From Anaerolineae bacterium (GTDB lineage Bacteria; Chloroflexota; Anaerolineae; Anaerolineales; Anaerolineaceae): 64,000 nt of DNA. The stretch covers positions 310,001-374,000 of the forward strand of contig JABUFD010000002.1 in assembly GCA_013314735.1 (NCBI GenBank), written 5' to 3'. Made by a program: the position numbers and the translations under genes. The notes under the pieces were generated by a model. The model ran no database searches and was not told where the DNA came from. It worked only from the letters and a program-made list of their open reading frames with translations. Shown piece after piece: positions 38,116 through 45,225 of this stretch. The stretch's first letter is position 1; every line of letters starts with the position of its first letter.

Positions 38116-38404
38116 CATGAATCCCCACCTGGTACCAGGGATGGGAATCGCAGCCAACAGAAAAATTGTGGTTGAAACTTCGGCCTGCATTGGAAAAATA
38201 CACCGGTAATGTGCCTCGTTGGCGAAATTTATTGTGGGCAGTCAACAGTGTAAGATCATTCATGTCCATTTCAGTCCTAACTGAAATGAAGGTGTGCTAT
38301 ATCCTGATGGTATTGGGAATACCACACAGAACCCTTGTAAAGGAGTTCCCACGCCTCGAATTTTGCGATATAGTTATCCTATGCAAAAGGGTGAGCGAAA
38401 ACAA

Positions 38405-38878
38405 ATGATTGGCCGGTATCTGTACCGATGGCTGCCGATGTTCGTGATGATGACTTTGATCTACGCCCTCTCCAGTATGAGTTCGGAAAGTGTGGCGGAA
38501 CAGGTGGGACCGATCACCTCGCCGTTGGTGGTGGCGCAGCGCAACACCACATTGTTCTCGGGTTTGTCGGATCTGCCGTGGCTAAAAATTGGGCACATTG
38601 TCGGGTATGCGTTATTGGGGGTGAGTGCCTGGCGTGGATTCTACCTGTCGAAGCACGATACCATCTGGCTGCCGGTGTTGATTTGCTTTTTGTATGCGTG
38701 CAGCGATGAATATCATCAGAACTTCGTTCCCGGACGCAGCGGTTCGTTAAATGATGTGGCACTCGATACCCTGGCTGCATTGGCAGCGATTGAGCTGGCG
38801 CTGCTGTTCCGGGTGTGGACGAAGAAGTGGGACTTGTGGGGGCGGCTCCAGGCTGATGATGAAGATGTTTCACCTTGA
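38405..38878 (+). CDS. VanZ-like membrane protein
   Basis: A 157-residue protein with about four hydrophobic helices. IYALSSMSSESV at the start of the periplasmic loop, KIGHIVGYALLGVSAWRGF and DEYHQNFVPGRSGSLNDVALDTLAA are the conserved stretches of the VanZ family. The function of the family outside teicoplanin resistance is unclear. ATG 38405 is chosen because GGTGAG precedes it and the first membrane helix follows directly; ATG 38381 and 38294 lack a ribosome site. The 289 nt upstream hold only a 9-bp hairpin (38267-38288). Confidence 0.82.
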   Translation: MIGRYLYRWLPMFVMMTLIYALSSMSSESVAEQVGPITSPLVVAQRNTTLFSGLSDLPWLKIGHIVGYALLGVSAWRGFYLSKHDTIWLPVLICFLYACSDEYHQNFVPGRSGSLNDVALDTLAALAAIELALLFRVWTKKWDLWGRLQADDEDVSP

Positions 38879-38903
38879 TTTGGTGTGACCGATGGTCATA
38901 TTG

Positions 38904-38942
38904 CAACAAAAAACCTCCGCGCTTGCCGGAGGTTTTTTGTTG
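38904..38942. terminator. Bidirectional intrinsic terminator
   Basis: A perfect 16-bp inverted repeat (CAACAAAAAACCTCCG and complement) around the 7-nt loop CGCTTGC, with A and T runs in the arms. It separates convergent VanZ and Wzc genes. Confidence 0.9.
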
Positions 38943-38964
38943 TAACAGAGGGTGATACAGGTCT

Positions 38965-40908
38965 TTATGACTCTGTCAGGATTGCGTTCGTGTCGTCTGA
39001 GGCTGCTTCTTTTGGCTCATTGTAATAGCTGCGATATTTGTTACTGTACTTATAGGCATAAGAAGAGTAGTAATGTTCATAGTAATAGCCATGCTTCTTT
39101 TCGGAAACCTGATTGAACAGAATTCCCACCACCTTCGCACCTATCCAGTTCATCTGTTCCAGCAGGCGTTTCAAGGACTTTATCTTCGTTTCACCGGGCT
39201 TGATGATCACAACAACGCCGTCGACTTCCTTGGCCAGGGCGAACGTTTCGGAGAAGAGCACCGGTGGGCAGTCGAAGACCAGGCGGTCTGCATGTTGTTC
39301 CAGTTGATGGACAAAAACGGGTGCCTGCTCCGCGATCATGTCCGGGGTTTCATCCGACAGCGAGCCGGAAGTTATGACAGACAGGTTACGGGTAATGGCC
39401 TGGGTGACTTCCTGTATAGATTGTTCTGTCATGCCGTCGATGAGCAGGTTGGAAAAGCCCTGCTTATTGTCCAGATGGTATAGTTTGTGGATCATCGGCT
39501 TGCGCAGGTCACTATCCACCAGTAAAGTTTTACGCCCTTGTTGCGCATAGGCAGCAGCCAGGTTGGCGGATACCGTGCTTTTCCCATCTCCGGGGTTGGG
39601 ACTGATCACCATTAAGGAGCGTACTTCATGCCCGTCGGTCTGGGTCAGTTCAATATTGTTGCGCATGATGCGGAACGCCTCCACCATCGGGGAACGCGGT
39701 TTCTCATTCATCAGTACAGTATCGCGGTACTGTTTGGGGATTTCGGATATCACGCCAATCACTGGCAGATCACACATCGCTTCCACCTGTTCCGGCAGCT
39801 GGATTTTGTCATTGAGATATTCAATCAGGAAAACGGTACCACCCGCCAACATCAGACCCAGGGCGATGCCAAGGCCAATATTGTTAACCAGTTTGGGGCT
39901 GACCGGTTCCTCTGGGGCGATCGCCATTTCGACCTGAACGATGATCGGTGTATTACGAAGCCGCTCGAGCCGGACGTTCTCATAGTTGGCTACAAGGGAG
40001 GTGTACATTTGCTGATAAAGAGCAAGATTAGACTTTAACTGTTGCAGCTCGTAGTTATCTTCGTTAGTCGTGCCATCATCCAATGCTGCATCATATTCCA
40101 ATAAGGTGAAATATTTTGTGCGGTAAAAATCCAGTTCCGCATTTGCCTGATCAAGGTCAAATTGCCGTTGGAAAATTTCCTGGTTGAGAGCATCAATTTC
40201 CTCTTGTGTGCCAACTGGTGCGCCTGTATAAATATTGATCGTTTGTATTGCCTCCAATTCGCGCTGAAGGCTTACCAACCCGGTTTTCTGAGGGATAATC
40301 GCTTGCTCAAGGCGGGTCATTTGGTCTTGAATTGAAGCGATCTGGTCAGAGATGTTCTCGCTGGACTTGTTGTCCATCGATTGTTCCAGATCGGAAATTT
40401 CCTGTTGGGAAGCAGCAATCTGATTTTCCATCTGGGTGATCTGAGCCTGAAGTGATTCTTCGGAACTGGCGAATTGCTGTGCCTGGAGGTTGGTGTTGTA
40501 ATCCATTAATACTGTCACCGCTGAATTCGCAATTTTCGCTGCATATTCGGGTTCGGGATGGGTGGCGGTAATCTGAAAAATGCGGGTGTTATTAATCAGG
40601 TTTCCGGTAATCTCCCCTTTCTTCACCTCCAAACCAACTATGGTGGAGATTTGATCAAGGATCGGCTGGGTGGAAAGGATCTGCGTGTATGTCTGCACCA
40701 GTTGATCCTGGTTGTACAGATAGTAATAATCCGATGAGCTCATGCTTCCATTATTGGAGGGGGAGGAGATCATCACCTTGGTGGTTGATGAGTACAAAGG
40801 GGTTTGAAAGCGTGTCAACAGGTAACCACCGACAGCTCCCACCGTAATCCCAACAATTAAAAGCCACAACCACTTTTTTATGATTTCCCAATAGTAACGA
40901 ATTTCCAT
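38965..40908 (-). CDS. Wzc-like tyrosine kinase / polysaccharide chain-length protein (copy 1)
   Basis: A 647-residue membrane protein: N-terminal Wzz domain between two helices, a long periplasmic coiled coil (Gln/Glu-rich, residues ~155-330), then a cytoplasmic BY-kinase. Walker A is SPNPGDGKST, Walker A' is LLVDSDLRKP and Walker B is LVFDCPP. The C-terminal tail is Tyr-rich (KKHGYYYEHYYSSYAYKYS), the site of autophosphorylation in this family. The start is ATG 40908 (GAAGGA upstream), by analogy with copy 2 which also begins MEIRYYWEI; the opening to 40920 is not used. Its leader carries the shared 22-nt element. Confidence 0.92.
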   Translation of the reverse strand: MEIRYYWEIIKKWLWLLIVGITVGAVGGYLLTRFQTPLYSSTTKVMISSPSNNGSMSSSDYYYLYNQDQLVQTYTQILSTQPILDQISTIVGLEVKKGEITGNLINNTRIFQITATHPEPEYAAKIANSAVTVLMDYNTNLQAQQFASSEESLQAQITQMENQIAASQQEISDLEQSMDNKSSENISDQIASIQDQMTRLEQAIIPQKTGLVSLQRELEAIQTINIYTGAPVGTQEEIDALNQEIFQRQFDLDQANAELDFYRTKYFTLLEYDAALDDGTTNEDNYELQQLKSNLALYQQMYTSLVANYENVRLERLRNTPIIVQVEMAIAPEEPVSPKLVNNIGLGIALGLMLAGGTVFLIEYLNDKIQLPEQVEAMCDLPVIGVISEIPKQYRDTVLMNEKPRSPMVEAFRIMRNNIELTQTDGHEVRSLMVISPNPGDGKSTVSANLAAAYAQQGRKTLLVDSDLRKPMIHKLYHLDNKQGFSNLLIDGMTEQSIQEVTQAITRNLSVITSGSLSDETPDMIAEQAPVFVHQLEQHADRLVFDCPPVLFSETFALAKEVDGVVVIIKPGETKIKSLKRLLEQMNWIGAKVVGILFNQVSEKKHGYYYEHYYSSYAYKYSNKYRSYYNEPKEAASDDTNAILTES

Positions 40909-40970
40909 AGTGTCCTTCATGTCTCAGTCATGGAACAATGATTGGCTTGATGAAACCTGGACAATTTTGG

Positions 40971-40992
40971 TCAAAGCTCCGCCCAGCCGACA
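40971..40992 (-). promoter_or_regulatory. Conserved leader element, copy upstream of Wzc-like kinase
   Basis: On the minus strand this reads TGTCGGCTGGGCGGAGCT then TTGA, 62 nt before the kinase start. It matches the element before the tyrosine phosphatase (52296-52317) at 20 of 22 positions, in the same orientation relative to the gene. A short stem (AUCAU/AUGAU enclosing UUCGG/CCGAA) can be drawn just upstream in RNA. The function is unknown. Confidence 0.55.
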
Positions 40993-41312
40993 TCATTCGG
41001 GTATATAAACCGAACCAGGTTAATTATGATCTGCGCCTGCCCCTATATAGAAACGGGATTCCCATCTTTAGGAACATTTAGAATTCTACCACGGAAGTAT
41101 CGTTTGCACTTTGGCTATACAGATTGAAAAATTCCTGTTCGGGTACAGTAACAATCCTGGAGCACATTGGCCATCGCACACGTATGATGGACATCTGGCG
41201 ACAGCATGTTACTGGTTACCCTGCATGCCGCTTGATTAAGTTTGACGTGAAACCAGGCAGTGTTACATCGCCAGGTGTTCTTTCCAGTGATTGATTGACA
41301 TCAGGTTTGCGC

Positions 41313-41341
41313 TTGACCCGCCAGAGTAGAGACGGTACAAT
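41313..41341 (+). promoter_or_regulatory. Sigma70-type promoter of LysM/FecR/LCP operon
   Basis: TTGACC (41313-41318), a 17-nt spacer and TACAAT (41336-41341) fit a housekeeping promoter well. Transcription would start near 41348, giving a leader of about 160 nt before ATG 41507 that includes a copy of the conserved element. Confidence 0.65.
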
Positions 41342-41406
41342 AAGTAAGTATCAATATCGACACGGGGTAACAATGGCAATCACCCACTTTTCATACGGGT
41401 TCTAAC

Positions 41407-41428
41407 TGTCGAATTGGCGGAGCCATGC
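41407..41428 (+). promoter_or_regulatory. Divergent copy of conserved leader element
   Basis: TGTCGAATTGGCGGAGCCAT then GC, matching the phosphatase copy at 17 of 22 positions and lying in sense orientation 78 nt before the LysM start. Its first bases TGTCGA can pair perfectly with TCGACA at 41357-41362, closing a ~56-nt RNA domain. Less certain than the other two copies. Confidence 0.4.
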
Positions 41429-41506
41429 AAATTCCACATAATGCCTGGTTACCCATATACAGAACGTCTAACCTGGGCATGGGTCCAGCGAACAATGTGA
41501 TGGATC

Positions 41507-42814
41507 ATGTCCGAGTATAGCCAACAACCAACCATACCTACCATCGGGCAGCGATGTCCATGCCTGGGATTCATCGATGACCCGGACACCTGTTACAGGA
41601 ACTCTTCAGCGCAGAATTATTGTCATCGTCTCCAGCATCCAACACCAGTAGCACTGCATCACCAACGAGAAGTGTGCCTGACGGAAAAATTCGTGGATTG
41701 CCCTGTGTTTCAGGTGAAGCCGCATTCCTTCCCGCCGAAACTCGCGATTCGGCACGCCACGCAGACTACAGTAAAAAAAACAGTTGTGTTGACAAGGCTT
41801 TTCGCCTTATTGGTGTTATGCCTGGCCGCATTGGCGATTGCTCTGTGGATACCTTCTCTCATCTCGGGCCTACCAGATAGGTCGCCTGTCGATGAAACAG
41901 GCAACCTTCCGGCAGTGATCCACATGGAAACTCCGTCTGACGCTGCGGAAAACAAAAATGAACCGACCCCAACGGTTGATGTCATATACACTGCCACCAA
42001 TGGTATATCAACGGCGAAACCCCGGATTTTTTGGGGAGCTGGTTTGGAAACGCCTATTGGACGAGATAGGCAATATGTCGTGCACCAGGTGAAGGTCAAT
42101 GAAAGTTTGTCATTCCTGGCAGCTACTTACCACACCGATCTCGAGAAAATCAAGCAAGTCAATGTCATTCCGGACGGGGTCGGTGTATGGGTTGGTGATG
42201 TTCTTGTTATCCCGTACCACGAACTCGGCGATGAAGGATTACCGCCATTGCGAGCGGTGTTTGTTGATGGCTTTCATACCCTCGCTGATTTTGCATCTGA
42301 ACATGGGATGTCAAAGAGCGAGTTGATATCACTTAATGGCATGCCTGACGATACGGACGTTATCGCCTCTAACCAGTGGCTATTGCTGCCGAATGACCTG
42401 ACCGAAGTTTTCCATGCGGTGTTAACACCAACCCCGATTTTTGGGGGTGAATATTTTTCCACATCGATGGGACCATCAGGCGAATATGTTCTGCATCAGG
42501 TGACGCTCGAAAAAAAACTCAGTGAAATCGCCGTGAGATACGGCACAACATCGGAAGTACTGGCTGGAATTAATGGATTGGATCACGCCATGACTCTGGT
42601 TACCGGGCAGGTGATCGTAGTCCGGCCCAATTTCCGCCTGGTTTCATTGGCAGATAGAATTTATTTGTTCCACATTGGGCCATCGGTTTTGGTGGAAGAT
42701 GTGTTAAAATTAATGGAATGGGATGATGCTGTTTTTTACGCCTACAACCCGGAGAGGCTGGCGCAGCCATCTGAATCCCAAACCGAACAGTGGGTGATTT
42801 ATCCGGAGATGTAG
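41507..42814 (+). CDS. LysM-domain membrane protein with Cys-rich N-terminus
   Basis: A 435-residue protein. Residues ~18-68 form a Cys-rich cytoplasmic module (CPCLGFIDDPDTC, NYCHRLQHP, REVCLTEK, DCPVF) that looks like a zinc ribbon. One membrane helix follows (LFALLVLCLAALAIALWIP), then a Thr/Pro linker and at least two LysM repeats (YVVHQVKVNESLSFLAATYH and YVLHQVTLEKKLSEIAVRYG) that would bind peptidoglycan or another glycan outside the cell. It is first in an operon with the FecR-like and LCP genes. Cys modules like this recur, to my recollection, in Chloroflexota LysM proteins. Confidence 0.8.
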   Translation: MSEYSQQPTIPTIGQRCPCLGFIDDPDTCYRNSSAQNYCHRLQHPTPVALHHQREVCLTEKFVDCPVFQVKPHSFPPKLAIRHATQTTVKKTVVLTRLFALLVLCLAALAIALWIPSLISGLPDRSPVDETGNLPAVIHMETPSDAAENKNEPTPTVDVIYTATNGISTAKPRIFWGAGLETPIGRDRQYVVHQVKVNESLSFLAATYHTDLEKIKQVNVIPDGVGVWVGDVLVIPYHELGDEGLPPLRAVFVDGFHTLADFASEHGMSKSELISLNGMPDDTDVIASNQWLLLPNDLTEVFHAVLTPTPIFGGEYFSTSMGPSGEYVLHQVTLEKKLSEIAVRYGTTSEVLAGINGLDHAMTLVTGQVIVVRPNFRLVSLADRIYLFHIGPSVLVEDVLKLMEWDDAVFYAYNPERLAQPSESQTEQWVIYPEM

Positions 42815-42939
42815 CTTGATTAAAGCCATTTGTGATTTTTTTACAGAAGTTTTGATTACCAGTGAAAACCAATTTCATTGGATGACTGCCTATCCATGAT
42901 GAACCTTGATGGGGGTATAAAACCATCAGGAGAGAGACA

Positions 42940-44016
42940 ATGAAACTAAAAAAAATGATTTATCTGCTTGGTAGCATCGCCATTATCGGTGCTGCAGTGT
43001 TTGCTTTCACTCAGCAGCCGATTGACTCGATCTTCGCCAAAGGAGGTTTGGCACAGGCGCCAGCAGCCAAGATACCAGAAGTGCCTGTCGTTGAGGCAGA
43101 AGCACCTGTTGCTGTTGATTCAGATGTGGAAGCGGCGGACCCGGTTGATCTTCCAACTGCCCCGATGACTGTGCTGGAAGACGAGGTATTCTACTTCGAT
43201 AAAGACAGTGCCATGTTTGTTCTGGTTGAAACAGAAACCGAGGACCTTCAGCAGGATGATTGTATCCGCACAGGAAAAGAGGGTCTGGCTGAAGTGGTTT
43301 TTGCCGACGACCTGACATTGAATCTCGAACCGAATACGGAAATCTGTATTGTCAAATTCGCGCCTGATGCAGAGGATGAGACCGTGACGGATTTGACGAT
43401 ATCGCTTGCGATTGGGGAAGTCTTTTTCAATGTAAACGATCCGGATGAAATCTGGGATGTTTCTTTATTAACACCAAACAGCTATGTTTGGAGTGAAGAA
43501 TTGGGATATTCCTATACCGCTCAGGTCATATATCCAGGAACGGAAGAATTTACACCCGAGGAGATGGAAGAATTCATCAAGGATTTCCCGCCGCTCAATC
43601 CGAAAACTGTGTGTGAACGGTCCGATGGCACCAAGTATTTCTGTAACGGCTGCGTTACCTGTTCGTTGTTGGTCGACAGCAGTCCTGTCAGGGTTGTGGT
43701 ACTATCACAAACAGGGCTTGTGAAGGTTACCTACCTGCAAATTCCGGACGGATTGATGACCGATGAGTTACAGCCAGGTGAGCAATTTGGTTACGCCTTT
43801 CCGGGGTATGAAGATCAAGCCCTCTGGCGGCTGTTCTGCGAAACGATGACAGCGTTGGCGAACGGCGAAGAGGTCGAAGATAGCGTTATTGAAAAACTGC
43901 TGAAACCGGAACCTGGTCCCAAACCAACGATCGTGGTTCCGAAGCCATGCGGTGACGGCGTCTGCGATATATACGGTGGGGAAAACGCAGAGAATTGCCC
44001 GCAAGATTGCCAGTAA
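42940..44016 (+). CDS. Secreted FecR-domain protein with C-terminal Cys-rich module
   Basis: A 358-residue exported protein. An N-terminal signal or anchor helix (MIYLLGSIAIIGAAVFAF) leads to an Ala/Pro/Val-rich linker, then a FecR-like domain (CIRTGKEGLAEVVFADDLTL, LEPNTEICI, SLAIGEVFFNV). The C-terminus carries CGDGVCDIYGGENAENCPQD, a six-Cys pattern like modules found at the ends of secreted proteins in several phyla. The product is very acidic. It lies between LysM and LCP genes and is likely a cell-envelope component; the exact role is unknown. Confidence 0.7.
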   Translation: MKLKKMIYLLGSIAIIGAAVFAFTQQPIDSIFAKGGLAQAPAAKIPEVPVVEAEAPVAVDSDVEAADPVDLPTAPMTVLEDEVFYFDKDSAMFVLVETETEDLQQDDCIRTGKEGLAEVVFADDLTLNLEPNTEICIVKFAPDAEDETVTDLTISLAIGEVFFNVNDPDEIWDVSLLTPNSYVWSEELGYSYTAQVIYPGTEEFTPEEMEEFIKDFPPLNPKTVCERSDGTKYFCNGCVTCSLLVDSSPVRVVVLSQTGLVKVTYLQIPDGLMTDELQPGEQFGYAFPGYEDQALWRLFCETMTALANGEEVEDSVIEKLLKPEPGPKPTIVVPKPCGDGVCDIYGGENAENCPQDCQ

Positions 44017-44039
44017 GGCAACCATACTAGAAAACCGAA

Positions 44040-45119
44040 ATGGGGAAATCCAGACGGTATTACGATACTGATACAAACCAAAAAGGGAAGCCCAGGCTTC
44101 CCTTTTTGGTTATTGGAATTGCTTTGATCGTCCTTTCGATCGGGGCGGGGGTCTGGATTGTCGGAAGCACATTGCGAACGGCGCAATCTGGTTCGGTCCG
44201 TCCTTACTTGCCAACCATTACCCTGGAAGGGCTTCAGACCACCAGTACAGGAACAACCATGCCAGTTGCCAACGCCACAGCAACGCCCACACCTACCGCA
44301 ACGTTGGCACCCCGATGTAATGTGAAGCGGCCAGTCTGGTATGTGTTGATGATTGCCAAGGATTATGAGGAAGGCAACAAGGAAGGGGCTTCGCCAGATG
44401 ACTATGCCACCGGTTTTGCAGACGCAATCCGACTGGTCCGGGTGGATTTCCGCGATGGCAGTGTCCATATGTTGGCGATTCCCCGGGATTTGATGGTATC
44501 CATTCCCGGTCTCGAGAAATACGGAATTTACCAGGAACGGTTGAAAATGACATATGCGTATGGTTACCAGTATGAATATCCAGGAATGGGGCCGGGGTTG
44601 TTGATTGATACACTGCAATCCAACTTTGGCTTTCACATTGATCATGTGGTAACCATTAATTTTTCCACCTTCTCGCAGGTGGTAGAAACCCTTGGAGGGC
44701 TGACCGTGGTCGTGCCGGAGGGGGCTGGTGAATTTTCGCCTGGTGAAATCGTAATGGATGGAGAAACAGCCTTGGATTATGCCCGTTTGCGTGACAAAGC
44801 GGGTGAAGACACTTCCGACCTGAGCCGGATTGACCGGCAGACCCAGATATTGTTTGCCTTGCGCGAAAAAATTCTATCGCCCGAGGTTGTGACCAAAATA
44901 CCAGCTTTGATTCCCCAGTTCATCGATTTGGTGTCGACCGACCTTGGCCTGGCTCAAATCAACCAGTTGTTGTGTTTCTCAAACATCATGACAGCGGTTG
45001 AGAATTCTGAGATGGGAACAGAGTATTTCACCATCCAGATCGATGCCTTTGGGCATGAACGGTATGTGCCCTCTTATGTCGATATCCGCCACCTGGCAGA
45101 GGAATTCCAATCTCCATAA
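44040..45119 (+). CDS. LytR-CpsA-Psr (LCP) family glycopolymer transferase
   Basis: A 359-residue membrane-anchored enzyme: a short basic cytoplasmic tail, one helix (LPFLVIGIALIVLSIGAGVWIV), a Thr/Pro linker and an LCP domain. The core shows RLVRVDFRDGSVHMLAIPRD (phosphate-binding Arg and R-D), HVVTINFSTFSQVVETLGGL and LDYARLRDKAGEDTSDLSRI with the RIDRQ motif. LCP enzymes attach undecaprenyl-linked glycans to the wall or other acceptors. The first ~25 codons coincide with a perfect hairpin (44076-44111), and the ATG lacks a clear ribosome site, so a downstream TTG start is possible. Confidence 0.86.
   Translation: MGKSRRYYDTDTNQKGKPRLPFLVIGIALIVLSIGAGVWIVGSTLRTAQSGSVRPYLPTITLEGLQTTSTGTTMPVANATATPTPTATLAPRCNVKRPVWYVLMIAKDYEEGNKEGASPDDYATGFADAIRLVRVDFRDGSVHMLAIPRDLMVSIPGLEKYGIYQERLKMTYAYGYQYEYPGMGPGLLIDTLQSNFGFHIDHVVTINFSTFSQVVETLGGLTVVVPEGAGEFSPGEIVMDGETALDYARLRDKAGEDTSDLSRIDRQTQILFALREKILSPEVVTKIPALIPQFIDLVSTDLGLAQINQLLCFSNIMTAVENSEMGTEYFTIQIDAFGHERYVPSYVDIRHLAEEFQSP
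44076..44111 (+). terminator. Terminator-like hairpin inside start of LCP gene
   Basis: A perfect 16-bp inverted repeat (AACCAAAAAGGGAAGC and complement) with loop CCAG lies about 12-24 codons into the LCP frame, 60 nt after the FecR stop. It has the shape of an intrinsic terminator, but the T-run is in the arm and no long U-tract follows. It may attenuate expression of the LCP gene. Confidence 0.55.
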
Positions 45120-45160
45120 ACAGTGAAATTCAGAAGATATGGCTCTCCCCCATATTGTGA

Positions 45161-45194
45161 AAAAACCCCGCAGCGATCTCGCTGCGGGGTTTTT
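45161..45194. terminator. Bidirectional intrinsic terminator
   Basis: AAAAACCCCGCAGCGA, a short TC loop and the exact complement ending in TTTTT. It lies between the convergent LCP and second Wzc-like genes and works on either strand. Confidence 0.9.
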
Positions 45195-45225
45195 GCTATT
45201 GGTACTGGTACAGACGTTTATTTAT

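Larger units (their letters stand above)
40909..41506. other. Intergenic region between divergent Wzc and LysM genes
   Basis: About 600 nt without a supported gene. It holds the kinase leader with the 22-nt element, a sigma70-type promoter for the LysM gene at 41313-41341, and a weaker element copy at 41407-41428. The middle (about 41,100-41,280) shows no recognisable feature. Confidence 0.6.

Noticed and set aside
38166-38408. 80-codon open frame between the phosphoesterase and VanZ genes
   Set aside because: No ribosome site, no family resemblance and overlap with the VanZ start; treated as intergenic.
40971-41428. Conserved leader element as a cyclic di-GMP (GEMM) riboswitch
   Set aside because: Conserved GEMM stretches such as GGGCAAACC and GACGCAAAGC are absent, so no known riboswitch class is claimed.
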